A DNA stretch of 64,000 bases, taken from assembly GCA_903875575.1 (NCBI GenBank), contig CAIQWJ010000024.1, positions 62,001-126,000 on the forward strand. The letters run 5' to 3'. Made by a program: the position numbers and the translations under genes. This DNA is from an uncultured Acidobacteriia bacterium. Its GTDB lineage: Bacteria > Acidobacteriota > Terriglobia > Bryobacterales > Bryobacteraceae. The notes under the pieces were generated by a model. The model made no database searches and was not told the DNA's origin. It saw nothing but the letters and a program-made list of their open reading frames with translations. Shown piece by piece: positions 37,706-45,724 of this stretch. Every line of letters starts with the position of its first letter. Within the stretch, counting starts at the first letter, position 1.

Positions 37706-38107
37706 CTACTTCTTCGCGGCGTCAGCAGCTGCCTTCGCACTGGCTTCGGCGGCTGCAAGAGCCGTCTTTGCCTGCTCGATCAGCAGCGTGAACTGCGAGG
37801 CATCCGCCGTCGCCGTCTCCGCCAGAACCTTGCGGTCCAGATCGATACCGGCCAGCTTCAGGCCATGAATGAGAGAGCTGTAGGTGAGGCCGGCTTCACG
37901 CGCTGCCGCGCCGATACGGACGATCCACAGCGAGCGATACTGCCGCTTCTTCTGCTTACGACCGGTGTAGGCGAACTTGAGCGCGCGCTCTACCGCTTCC
38001 TGTGCGGAACGGTGCAGTTTGCTCTTTGTGAGGAAGTAGCCCTTTGCAAGGGCAAGCGTTCTTGTGCGGCGGTCAGACCGCTTAGTACCACGTTTTACTC
38101 TGGGCAC
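37706..38107 (-). CDS. rplT: 50S ribosomal protein L20
   Basis: 133 residues, GTG start at 38107 with an AGGAG ribosome binding site. The family text is clear: [40 protein letters not shown] and [18 protein letters not shown]. It binds 23S rRNA early in 50S assembly and in many bacteria represses its own operon. The Ala-rich tail ([16 protein letters not shown]) extends about 15 residues past the usual end. A rather long 127-bp gap to rpmI holds a TATAGAT that could be part of a separate promoter. Confidence 0.97.
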   Translation of the reverse strand: MPRVKRGTKRSDRRTRTLALAKGYFLTKSKLHRSAQEAVERALKFAYTGRKQKKRQYRSLWIVRIGAAAREAGLTYSSLIHGLKLAGIDLDRKVLAETATADASQFTLLIEQAKTALAAAEASAKAAADAAKK

Positions 38108-38234
38108 GTTTGTCTCCTGATTGGTTTATCTATAATTTGCGGCTGATGGGCACGTGCGGTGGCACCATGGGCTCGCCGATCTCAAACTATCTGCCTGCCG
38201 GTTGCCCGGCTTCCGAAACTTCCGGAATTGCAGT

Positions 38235-38429
38235 CTAGTAGGGGATCATACGCTGCAGCTTCGCCTGATCCGAAGGATCAGCAACTACCGAAGTGTGCAG
38301 CTTGTTCTTACGCTTGCGCGACTTGGACGTGAGAATGTGACGGGCAAATGCATGCTGCCTGACCACTTTCCCCGACCCGGTTTTCTTGAACCGTTTGGAC
38401 GCACCTTTATGTGTCTTTAGTTTGGGCAT
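38235..38429 (-). CDS. rpmI: 50S ribosomal protein L35
   Basis: 64 residues, all L35: [20 protein letters not shown] at the N-terminus and [20 protein letters not shown] in the middle. It is placed before rplT as in nearly all bacteria. The usual upstream partner infC is absent; the next upstream gene is a YkgJ-type protein 207 bp away. Confidence 0.97.
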   Translation of the reverse strand: MPKLKTHKGASKRFKKTGSGKVVRQHAFARHILTSKSRKRKNKLHTSVVADPSDQAKLQRMIPY

Positions 38430-38636
38430 GACTTGAGTTATCCGGGAAGCTTTAGTCTATCACAGACGTTCAGCGGAAGCTGATCTCAGGCCTGGTCAGT
38501 CAGGCAACCGACTGTACCGCGCAAAGCCACACGCTGCTGACAACGCCGGCCCACTCCCGGCCAACGCTCGCCGGACAGGCCCAAAATCACTGTGGCGACG
38601 GACTTTGCTGACCCAAACGTTGCAGGACCGTGGAAC

Positions 38637-39167
38637 CTACCGATTCACCGGGTTCCGCTGAAAACCCATAATATCCTTGTACGCTTCCAGCGAGTTATAC
38701 ACGATCGGACAATACGTCGCCCGGTCGATCATCTGCCACATCCGGCTCTCAATCGACCCGTTCCCCCGCACCAGATGGGGGAAATTCCTGCACGTATCCG
38801 GCCTGTCCTCATAGATCGTGCAATCGTTCCCGTTCAGGAAAATGCAGCCCTTCTCCGTTCGCCGCAGAATCATCTCATCGTCAAACGCGGAAGCCGTCGT
38901 GTACGTGCTCACAAACTCATGCTCCGACATTCCCATCGCTTTCGAAATCCGCGTGGCGTCCCGCTTCGTGATATCCGTCTCCGCCACCTTGCAGCAATTC
39001 CCGCAGGCGCGGCAGTCGATCTGCCCCTCGATTTCCTCCGCCACCCGCCGAAACTTCAGGTCGGAAAAATTGTGCCGCTTCATGTGTTTCCTGAAACGTT
39101 CGTTCTCCGCCAGCTTCTTAGTGCCAAGGCGGTCGATCTGGACCAAATCTGTAATAGGGGGCGGCAT
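38637..39167 (-). CDS. YkgJ family cysteine-cluster protein
   Basis: 176 residues. The metal-binding cluster is CRACGNCCKVAETDITKRDA at about residues 53-72 (CxxCxxCC), joined by later cysteines in KGCIFLNGNDCTIYEDRPDT and CRNFP. This is the zinc/iron-chelating pattern of the YkgJ/UPF0153 family (PF03692), whose function is not settled. The protein has no signal peptide and should be cytoplasmic. It is divergent from the peptide transporter gene. Confidence 0.9.
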   Translation of the reverse strand: MPPPITDLVQIDRLGTKKLAENERFRKHMKRHNFSDLKFRRVAEEIEGQIDCRACGNCCKVAETDITKRDATRISKAMGMSEHEFVSTYTTASAFDDEMILRRTEKGCIFLNGNDCTIYEDRPDTCRNFPHLVRGNGSIESRMWQMIDRATYCPIVYNSLEAYKDIMGFQRNPVNR

Positions 39168-39211
39168 CTTCTACTCCAAGCGTAGCGGATTGCGCTGTGA
39201 GAACATACAAC

Positions 39212-40720
39212 ATGCCTGAAATCGCGTCAGCCGGTGGCGGTAACGCCACGTCAGTCGATAAGAGCAACGCCCAATGGGACCGCTCCTTCTTTGGCCATCC
39301 CCGCGGACTTTCCACTCTCTTTTTCACCGAAATGTGGGAACGCTTCAGCTATTACGGGATGCGCGCCCTGCTGATCCTCTTCATGACTGCCACCGTCGCC
39401 AAAGGCGGCCTTGGCTTCCCCACCTCAAAAGCCGGTGCAATCTACGGCCTGTATACCGCGCTCGTTTATCTCCTCTCACTCCCCGGCGGCTGGATTGCGG
39501 ACCGCATCGCCGGCCAGCGCCGCGCCGTCCTGATTGGCGGCATCATCATTGCCTGTGGACATTTTTCGATGGCGATCTCCGGCCTCACCACCTTTTACCT
39601 CGGCCTGGGGCTGATCGTCCTCGGCACCGGTCTGCTCAAGCCAAACATCAGCACGATGGTGGGGGCTCTTTACACCCCGGAAGACGCCCGGCGCGATGGC
39701 GGCTTCTCCATCTTCTATATGGGAATCAACATCGGTGCCATGATCTCGCCCCTGGTTTGCGGCTACCTGAGCCATCGCTTTGACTGGCACTGGGGTTTCG
39801 GTGCGGCTGGGGTCGGCATGACACTCGGCCTGATCCAGTACGTCGCCGGGGGAAAATTCCTTGGCCAGGCAGGCCTGAAACCCAGCGGCAGCGTCGCCGA
39901 TTTTAAGCTTTTCAAACGCGGACTCGCCATCGGGGTCAGCATCATCGCCATCGGCACCATCGGCACGATCACCGGAGCCATCACGCTCGCCGCAGAAAGC
40001 GTTTCTACGGTCTTCGGCGTTCTGCTGCTCGGCATCGTCATCGCGTTTTTCGTCTGGCTGTTCTCGGCACCGGGTTACTCGGGCGCGGAACGCAACCGGT
40101 TCTGGGTCATCCTGGCGTTGTTCATCGCTTCAGCGCTTTTTTGGTCGGCCTTCGAACAGGCGGGCTCCACCTTGAACCTTTTCGCGGACCGCAACACCAA
40201 TCTGCACGCCTGGGATTTCCCATTGTGGGGTCCATTTGTGGCCGAATACTTCCAGTCGCTCAATTCCGTGTTCATCATCGCCCTGGCCCCGGTCTTCGCC
40301 TGGATCTGGATCGCACTGAAGCACCGGGAACCCTCCAGTACCGGGAAATTCTCCATTGGGCTGATTTTCGTCGGTCTCGGCTTCGCGATCCTGATCCCGG
40401 TCGCCACAGGCACGGCGGTCAGCCCGTGGTGGCTGACGCTGACCTATCTGCTGCACACCATCGGCGAACTATGCCTGAGCCCGGTCGGCCTCAGCGCCAT
40501 GACGAAGTTGGCACCTGCGCGGATCGGCGGCCTTCTGATGGGCGTCTGGTTCCTCTCCATGTCCGTGGGCGATTACATCGGCGGCCGCCTTGCCTCCGTC
40601 TACGAAACCTTCCCCCTGCCTGCGCTGTTCGGCATCGTGGCCGGCTTCTGTATCGTGGTGGGGCTGATCCTGATTCTCTTACTCAAACCCATGAAGCGCC
40701 TCGCCGGAGGCGTGAATTGA
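39212..40720 (+). CDS. Proton-dependent oligopeptide transporter (POT/PTR2 family)
   Basis: 502 residues with about 14 membrane helices. The POT signature is FFTEMWERFSYYGMRALLIL in helix 1 with the ExxERFxYY motif. GTGLLKPNISTMVGALY is in helix 4, and the late GELCLSPVGLSAMTKLAPAR is equally typical. It brings di- and tripeptides in with protons. ATG 39212 is preferred to GTG 39197. Its TGA overlaps the ATG of the aminotransferase gene by one base, so the two are translationally coupled. Peptide uptake fits the secreted peptidases in this window. Confidence 0.94.
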   Translation: MPEIASAGGGNATSVDKSNAQWDRSFFGHPRGLSTLFFTEMWERFSYYGMRALLILFMTATVAKGGLGFPTSKAGAIYGLYTALVYLLSLPGGWIADRIAGQRRAVLIGGIIIACGHFSMAISGLTTFYLGLGLIVLGTGLLKPNISTMVGALYTPEDARRDGGFSIFYMGINIGAMISPLVCGYLSHRFDWHWGFGAAGVGMTLGLIQYVAGGKFLGQAGLKPSGSVADFKLFKRGLAIGVSIIAIGTIGTITGAITLAAESVSTVFGVLLLGIVIAFFVWLFSAPGYSGAERNRFWVILALFIASALFWSAFEQAGSTLNLFADRNTNLHAWDFPLWGPFVAEYFQSLNSVFIIALAPVFAWIWIALKHREPSSTGKFSIGLIFVGLGFAILIPVATGTAVSPWWLTLTYLLHTIGELCLSPVGLSAMTKLAPARIGGLLMGVWFLSMSVGDYIGGRLASVYETFPLPALFGIVAGFCIVVGLILILLLKPMKRLAGGVN

Positions 40721-41859
40721 TGACCGAAAAGATCCCACTCTGGCAGCAATACCGTGACCAGTTCCCGGTCACGAAGAAGCTGGTTTACCTGAACCACGCC
40801 GCCGTCTCCCCGCTCTCCCGCCGCTCCGCAGAGGCCATGCAGGCGCTCGCCCAGGACGCGCTCGAAAACGGCAGCAACCACTACATGCAATGGATGGCCG
40901 CCTACCAGGGGCTGCGCGACGCCACCGCCCGGATGATCAACGCCACCCCGGCCGAGATCGCCATCGTAAAGAACACCTCCGAGGGCATTGCCACCGTCGC
41001 GCTCGGAATCGACTGGAAACCTGGCGACATCGTCGTCGCCTTCCGGGAGGAGTTCCCGGCGAACTTCTACCCCTGGAAGCGCCTCGAAGCCAAAGGCGTC
41101 ACCCTGCGCTGGCTCTCCGTTTTCGACGACCTCGATCTCATTGACGAAGCCGCCAAAGGTGCCCGCCTCCTGGCAATTAGCTACGTCCAGTACCTCAGCG
41201 GTTACCGGGTGGACCTCAACCGCATCGGCGAAATCTGCCACCGCCGCGGCTGTTTCTTCTTCGTCGATGCCATCCAGGGGATGGGTGCCTTCCCCATCGA
41301 CGTGCGAGCGTCTCACATCGACGCACTGGCTGCAGATGGACACAAGTGGCTCCTCGGGCCGGAGGGTTGCGGGGTGTTGTACGTCCGGCAGGAGCGTCAG
41401 GATGAGATCGATCCGGTCGAGTTCGGCTGGACCAACGTGGCCAAATACGCCGATTATTCCTCCCGCGACATGGCCCTGCGCCACGACGCCGGAAGATACG
41501 AATGCGGAACGCTTAACACAATTGGATGCTTTGGCTTACAGGCTGCCTGTGAACTCTTGCTTGAGGCGACAATCGAGCGCGTTGGCGAGGCCATTCAGGC
41601 TCTGGGTGACCGGATCTGGCAGGGCGCTCAGGAACTGGGCTTCGAGACACTCGGGAGTCGGTCGCCCGAGACCGGCGCGGGTATTGTCTGTATCCGCAAA
41701 CCCGGCGTGGAGAGCCCGTATATCGTCAGCCGCCTCAAAGACGCCGGCTTCATCGCAGCCCCCCGCCAGGGCTGGGTGCGGATCGCGCCACACTTCTACA
41801 TTTCGCCCGCCGAAGTGGATTCGATGCTGGACCAGTTGAAAGTCCTGACAAATCCTTAA
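40720..41859 (+). CDS. Class V aminotransferase / cysteine-desulfurase-fold PLP enzyme
   Basis: 379 residues from ATG 40720, overlapping the transporter stop. The fold-type I PLP domain shows YLNHAAVSPLSRRSAEAM near the N-terminus, FVDAIQGMGAFPIDVRA with the PLP-stacking Asp/Gln, and the Schiff-base Lys in ALAADGHKWLLGPEGCGVLY. The C-terminal PRQGWVRIAPHFYISPAEVD closes the small domain. Candidate activities are kynureninase-like, isopenicillin-epimerase-like or small-molecule aminotransferase; no cysteine-desulfurase loop is obvious. Coupling to the peptide transporter suggests amino-acid breakdown. Confidence 0.9.
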   Translation: MTEKIPLWQQYRDQFPVTKKLVYLNHAAVSPLSRRSAEAMQALAQDALENGSNHYMQWMAAYQGLRDATARMINATPAEIAIVKNTSEGIATVALGIDWKPGDIVVAFREEFPANFYPWKRLEAKGVTLRWLSVFDDLDLIDEAAKGARLLAISYVQYLSGYRVDLNRIGEICHRRGCFFFVDAIQGMGAFPIDVRASHIDALAADGHKWLLGPEGCGVLYVRQERQDEIDPVEFGWTNVAKYADYSSRDMALRHDAGRYECGTLNTIGCFGLQAACELLLEATIERVGEAIQALGDRIWQGAQELGFETLGSRSPETGAGIVCIRKPGVESPYIVSRLKDAGFIAAPRQGWVRIAPHFYISPAEVDSMLDQLKVLTNP

Positions 41860-41905
41860 TTTTCTCTGTCACATTCCGCCTTCGCAGTGAAGTCTAATGT
41901 AAGAC

Positions 41906-42817
41906 ATGGCAGATTTACAGTTTGACTCCGGAATGGGCCGCCGCGATATTTTTCGTTTCGCCGCGCTCACCGGCCTCTCCCTCTGGGCGGAGACATACGC
42001 TTTCGCCGCTTCGGACTTCTGGAACAAGAAGAAACCGGCGGAGTGGACCGAACAGGAAATTCAAGAGCTGAGGACGAAGTCCCCTTGGGCAAAGAAGGTC
42101 GACGCCGATGTTTCCGGCGGTCGCGGCGGCGGAGCTGGCGGCGGTGGCGGTGAAGGCGGCGGAGGTGGGGGTGGCGGACGCGGCGGCGGAGGTGGCGGTG
42201 GTGGCCGCGGCGGCGGTGGTGGTGTAGCCCCAGCCGGCGGAGGAGGTGGTGCCCCGGCGACTACCCTCGAAATCCTCTGGCAGAGCGCCAAGCCGGTGCT
42301 CGACGCACATCCAATCAAGTTCCCGGAAAAGCTGGATAATCACTATCTCCTTGCTGTGACGGGAGTTTCGCCCATGGTCATCGCGGCAACGGTGATGGGT
42401 GGTGGGCGTGGTGGCGGACGTGGCGGCAGTGGCGGAGGCCGTGGTGATCGCGGCGGTGGACGCGATGGTGGCGGTGGCCGCCCAGAAGCGGCGAATTCTG
42501 GTACCCCAGCAGGTCAGGGGCAGGCGTTTGGCGGCAACCCCACCGCTGGAGGTGCCGATCCCGCTCAGCCAGTAGATCAGATGGCACCGCTGAAACGCGG
42601 CACGACTTTGTTGGTCAAGGGCAAAGCCCCACAGAACGCGGATATTGTCATGGCAATGAACAATAACGCGGTTCTTGTCTTCGGCTTCTCAAAAGATGTT
42701 CTGAATCTTACAGTTGCCGATAAAGAGGTAGAGTTTGACCTGAAGCTGAGCGGCCTCACAGCCAAGGCCAAATTCAACCTGAAAGACATGATGTACCACG
42801 AGGAACTAGCGCTGTGA
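41906..42817 (+). CDS. Gly/Arg-rich twin-arginine-signal protein of unknown function
   Basis: 303 residues. The N-terminus GRRDIFRFAALTGLSLWAET is a Tat-like signal, then FWNKKKPAEWTEQEIQELRT and SPWAKKV, a motif common in acidobacterial exported proteins. Residues about 70-112 and 163-193 are almost pure Gly with scattered Arg. Between them lies a folded-looking region (TTLEILWQSAKPVLDAHPIK to GVSPMVIAATVMGG) and after them a C-terminal domain of about 80 residues (LLVKGKAPQNADIVMAMNNN). Alternating folded and Gly-rich parts suggest an exported surface or matrix protein. Codon use in the repeats is GGC/GGT-heavy, prone to slippage. No function assigned. Confidence 0.7.
   Translation: MADLQFDSGMGRRDIFRFAALTGLSLWAETYAFAASDFWNKKKPAEWTEQEIQELRTKSPWAKKVDADVSGGRGGGAGGGGGEGGGGGGGGRGGGGGGGGRGGGGGVAPAGGGGGAPATTLEILWQSAKPVLDAHPIKFPEKLDNHYLLAVTGVSPMVIAATVMGGGRGGGRGGSGGGRGDRGGGRDGGGGRPEAANSGTPAGQGQAFGGNPTAGGADPAQPVDQMAPLKRGTTLLVKGKAPQNADIVMAMNNNAVLVFGFSKDVLNLTVADKEVEFDLKLSGLTAKAKFNLKDMMYHEELAL
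42111..42252 (+). repeat. Gly-coding low-complexity stretch
   Basis: Runs of GGC, GGT and GGA triplets with occasional CGC, inside the Gly/Arg-rich protein gene. A second shorter stretch lies at about 42394-42482. Confidence 0.7.
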
Positions 42818-42844
42818 TTAGGGCCAAAGCTGACTGCTGAAAGC

Positions 42845-43318
42845 TCAAAAAAGCGTCGGCTGGTCATCAGCCGGCGCTTTTTTGCGTTTTACCCGCAGAG
42901 GACTCCCCACAACTCCCAGTACCTGAACGGTTTTCAGCGCCTCGCGCGGGACAAACACTTTCTGATTGTTCGAATCCGGCTCGGGCGGTGTCACTGTAAT
43001 TCCGGCGGCTTCCCAGATCAGCAGATTGTTCGGCAGCACCCCGTCCATGACCTCGCCATCGAGGAAAACCATCCTCACCCAGAGCCCTTCCAGCTTCGGC
43101 CGGTTCAAAAAAACCCGCGACGGCTCCGGGTCCGCATCAAAATCTTTCACAAATGAAACAGACCGAACTTCCCGGTACGGAAGCAGCGTCAAAGCCCCGT
43201 CCTGCCGCAGCAATTCTATAGCTTGCGGCTGTAAATAGCTGAAAGGATTGACAAATCCCGTCAGGCTCTCCCGCTCGAAGCGCCGTACGACTACCTTTTT
43301 GGCTGTGGAACCGGCCAT
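42845..43318 (-). CDS. Conserved hypothetical protein (DUF6982-like)
   Basis: 157 residues from ATG 43318, behind a strong GGAGG ribosome binding site; the longer frame up to 43408 is not needed. It starts STAKKVVVRRFERESLTGFV and includes SYLQPQAIELLRQDGALTLL, a central REVRSVSFVKDFD, WVRMVFLDGEVMDGVLPNN, and ends RKKAPADDQPTLF. The pattern of short beta strands fits small PilZ- or Sm-like barrels. It is known mainly as an acidobacterial conserved gene with no function. Its stop codon lies inside the hairpin that also ends the facing gene. Confidence 0.72.
   Translation of the reverse strand: MAGSTAKKVVVRRFERESLTGFVNPFSYLQPQAIELLRQDGALTLLPYREVRSVSFVKDFDADPEPSRVFLNRPKLEGLWVRMVFLDGEVMDGVLPNNLLIWEAAGITVTPPEPDSNNQKVFVPREALKTVQVLGVVGSPLRVKRKKAPADDQPTLF
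42847..42883 (+). terminator. Bidirectional terminator shared by convergent genes
   Basis: AAAAAAGCGTCGGCTG (42847-42862) pairs with CAGCCGGCGCTTTTTT (42868-42883), with one G-T pair and a 5-nt loop. T-runs follow on both strands. The right-hand gene's stop codon and last codons (PTLF) are inside it. Confidence 0.85.
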
Positions 43319-43379
43319 GAGCGCCTCCTGAAAACCCAAAATTCCCTCCAGACGGACGCTACGTTCCTGCTGGAAATGA

Positions 43380-43408
43380 TTTAAACATTTTCGGGAATAT
43401 TGTATCAT
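43380..43408 (+). promoter_or_regulatory. Putative promoter of xerD
   Basis: TTTAAA (43380-43385) and TATCAT (43403-43408) with 17-nt spacing, ending about 20 nt before the ATG at 43429, with GGAAGGG between. Confidence 0.4.
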
Positions 43409-43428
43409 TGCTCGGAAGGGTTCATTTC

Positions 43429-44346
43429 ATGATGATGCGTACCGGAAGTACGGCTGTGTCGCCGATCTCCAGCGGAATCAGGGGCTTCATCACCTTTTGC
43501 CGGATGGAGAAGGGCTTATCCAGGAACTCGCTGGAGGCGTACGGCAGGGATCTGGAAGATCTGCGATCCTATGCCGAGCCTCTGACCGGCGGAATTCTGC
43601 CCGATGCAGAACTTTTGAACACATACGTTAATCAACTGTATACAAAGAACTTAAGCAGTCGATCAATTGCCCGCCACCTCAGTAGCATTCGCAGCTTCTT
43701 CAGTTTCATGGTGACTGAGGACAAGCTGGCCGAGGACCCAACCGGTCACCTCTCCAGCCCGAAAACCTGGACCACCATCCCGAAGTTCCTCAACCGGACC
43801 CAGATAGAGAGCCTGATCGCCGCCCCGGACGTCACCAGACCGGTCGGCCTGCGCGACCGCGCCATGCTGGAACTGCTGTACGCTACCGGTATCCGAGTCA
43901 CCGAATTGATCAATTTGCAGCTTTCGAGCGTAGATGTGGGTATGGGGTTGCTTCGCGTCACGGGCAAGGGCAATAAGCAACGCATCGTGCCGGTGAACGC
44001 CGTGGCACTGGCCATGGTCTGGCGGTATCTGGAAGAAGCGCGGCCTGTGCTGCTCAAGAAGAAGCAATCTTCCTGTCTTTTCATCACCGGACGCGGTGCC
44101 GGCATGACCCGGCAGGCTTTCTGGGCAGCTATCAAGCTGAATGGCAGGAAGGCGGGGATCTTCCACAACCTCTCGCCCCACGTTTTGCGGCATACTTTCG
44201 CCACACATCTGCTGGAGGGCGGCGCGGACCTGCGCAGCCTTCAGGAAATGCTGGGACATGCAGACCTGGCAACGACCGAAATCTACACGCACGTGGTGCG
44301 TACAAGGCTGCGCGATACGCTGGACAAGCATCACCCGCGGGCTTAA
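43429..44346 (+). CDS. xerD: Tyrosine recombinase XerD-like
   Basis: 305 residues from ATG 43429 with a GGAAGGG ribosome binding site. The N-terminal SAM-like domain (residues 10-95) reads IRGFITFCRMEKGLSRNSLE and YTKNLSSRSIARHLSSIRSF. The catalytic domain has the full set: Arg in ATGIRVTELINL, Lys in VTGKGNKQRIVP, HxxR in SPHVLRHTFATHLLEGGADL, the His in LGHADLATTE and Tyr in EIYTHV. Together with XerC it resolves chromosome dimers at dif. It is chromosomal, with a housekeeping neighbour (cca), so not a phage integrase. Confidence 0.92.
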   Translation: MMMRTGSTAVSPISSGIRGFITFCRMEKGLSRNSLEAYGRDLEDLRSYAEPLTGGILPDAELLNTYVNQLYTKNLSSRSIARHLSSIRSFFSFMVTEDKLAEDPTGHLSSPKTWTTIPKFLNRTQIESLIAAPDVTRPVGLRDRAMLELLYATGIRVTELINLQLSSVDVGMGLLRVTGKGNKQRIVPVNAVALAMVWRYLEEARPVLLKKKQSSCLFITGRGAGMTRQAFWAAIKLNGRKAGIFHNLSPHVLRHTFATHLLEGGADLRSLQEMLGHADLATTEIYTHVVRTRLRDTLDKHHPRA

Positions 44347-44385
44347 TGAAATGGAGCGCAGCATGAAGGAGCGCAGGGAACAGTT

Positions 44386-45693
44386 ATGAGCGATTACATG
44401 TTTGCGCTCGAAAGCCATCTCGACGCCGCCCAAAACCGGACGGTGGCGGAGATCCAGCGCATCGCGACAGAAGCCGGGATCACGGTATGGCTTGCAGGCG
44501 GTGCTATGCGCGATATGCTGCGCGGCGCGCCCATTCGGGATCTGGATTTCACTGTGGAACGTGACGCGCTGAAGGTCGGCAGGGCGCTGGCCCAGGGCAC
44601 TCAGGGGGAGATTGTCGGCGAAGACAGCCTGAAGCGCGGGGTAGAACTCGAACTTCCAGGCGGCATCCGCGCCTCGGTATCCAACGCCCGCACCGAAAAG
44701 TACGCCAAACCGGGCGGCAAACCCCAAATCGGGGCGGCCACCATCCACGAAGACCTTTCGCGGCGTGACTTTACGATCAACGCGATCGCCCTATGCCTCA
44801 ACCGGGGAGCCAAGGGTCTGTTGGTGGACCCCACCAACGGCCAGGCGGACCTGCTCAACCGGGAACTCCGTACCACGAATTCCATGGCGTTTTACGACGA
44901 CCCCTCGCGCGTCTTCCGTCTCTTCCGCTTCAAGCATGTGCTCGGTTTCGAGATCGCGCCGCGCACGCAATCGCAGCTCGATAATGCGGTGCTCGGTGAG
45001 TACCTCAACCCGAATCCGGCCGCGCTGGCGGCTGATCTGCGGGCACTGTCGTCCTGCGAAGGGGCCATCGGAGCCATTGAGGATCTGGACCGTCTGGGCC
45101 TGCTGAAACTGCTGAGTCCGGCGTTGACGGGTGCGAAGCTGAATACGGCGGGTCTGGCGCGTTTTGAGAAGCAGACCCATGCAGTGTTCCCCGGCGGCAC
45201 GGAACTGGGCTGGCTGGCGTTTTTGATCGTGCTGCTGGAAAAACTGACGCCGAAGGAGCGAGCGGCGGCGCTGACCGCGCTGGCTCTGCCGGCTGCCGAA
45301 CTCAAGACGGTGCAGAAGCTGGAAGCGGCGGCAAAGAAGCGCGAGGCGTTACTGAAATCGCCGAAGATACATAAGCCGTCCCAGGTTTGGGAAGCGCTGA
45401 AGGATGCGGATACGGCGGAGGTGCTGCTGGTGGCGTATGAGTCGGCTGCGCGTGTGGTGCAGGACCGGATCAAGGCTTACTACCAGAAGTACCTGCCGAC
45501 CGCGCAGGAAGTGACCGAAGAGCAGGTGGTGGCGGCAGGCCACAAGCCGGGAACGCCGAAGTTTGAGAAAGCGTATCAGGCGCTGGTGGTGACGAGGCTG
45601 AACGCTCGTCCGAAGAAGGTGGAGCCGGAACCGGAGCCGCCGCCACCGCCGCCGATGAGCATGGGCAGGGGACGACCCGCACGGGCTTCCTGA
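44386..45693 (+). CDS. CCA tRNA nucleotidyltransferase / poly(A) polymerase family protein
   Basis: 435 residues, class II nucleotidyltransferase. The catalytic head shows VWLAGGAMRDMLRG with RDLDFTVE (the DxD metal site) and RRDFTINAIALCLNRG. DPSRVFRLFRFKHVLGFEIA and the neck/body helices follow. It adds or repairs the CCA end of tRNA, or adds A tails in some lineages. The C-terminal 30 residues are an unusual Pro/Glu-rich tail (EPEPEPPPPPPMSMGRGRPA). The gene ends inside a perfect palindrome shared with the facing gene. It follows xerD by 39 bp. Confidence 0.93.
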   Translation: MSDYMFALESHLDAAQNRTVAEIQRIATEAGITVWLAGGAMRDMLRGAPIRDLDFTVERDALKVGRALAQGTQGEIVGEDSLKRGVELELPGGIRASVSNARTEKYAKPGGKPQIGAATIHEDLSRRDFTINAIALCLNRGAKGLLVDPTNGQADLLNRELRTTNSMAFYDDPSRVFRLFRFKHVLGFEIAPRTQSQLDNAVLGEYLNPNPAALAADLRALSSCEGAIGAIEDLDRLGLLKLLSPALTGAKLNTAGLARFEKQTHAVFPGGTELGWLAFLIVLLEKLTPKERAAALTALALPAAELKTVQKLEAAAKKREALLKSPKIHKPSQVWEALKDADTAEVLLVAYESAARVVQDRIKAYYQKYLPTAQEVTEEQVVAAGHKPGTPKFEKAYQALVVTRLNARPKKVEPEPEPPPPPPMSMGRGRPARAS

Positions 45694-45724
45694 ACACCAG
45701 CACTCATCGCTGCTGGTGTTCAGG
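45689..45724. repeat. Perfect 14-bp palindrome holding both convergent stop codons
   Basis: CCTGAACACCAGCA (45689-45702) and TGCTGGTGTTCAGG (45711-45724) are exact reverse complements around an 8-nt loop. The TGA of the CCA gene and the TGA of the facing HEAT gene occupy the same position in each arm. Probably a two-way terminator or mRNA-end hairpin; no T-run follows. Confidence 0.8.

Noticed and set aside
42061-42318. Proline-rich reverse frame
   Set aside because: It is only the complement of Gly codons in the Gly-rich gene.
43429-44346. Phage integrase
   Set aside because: Sequence order and neighbours fit chromosomal XerD; no phage genes or att-like repeats are seen.
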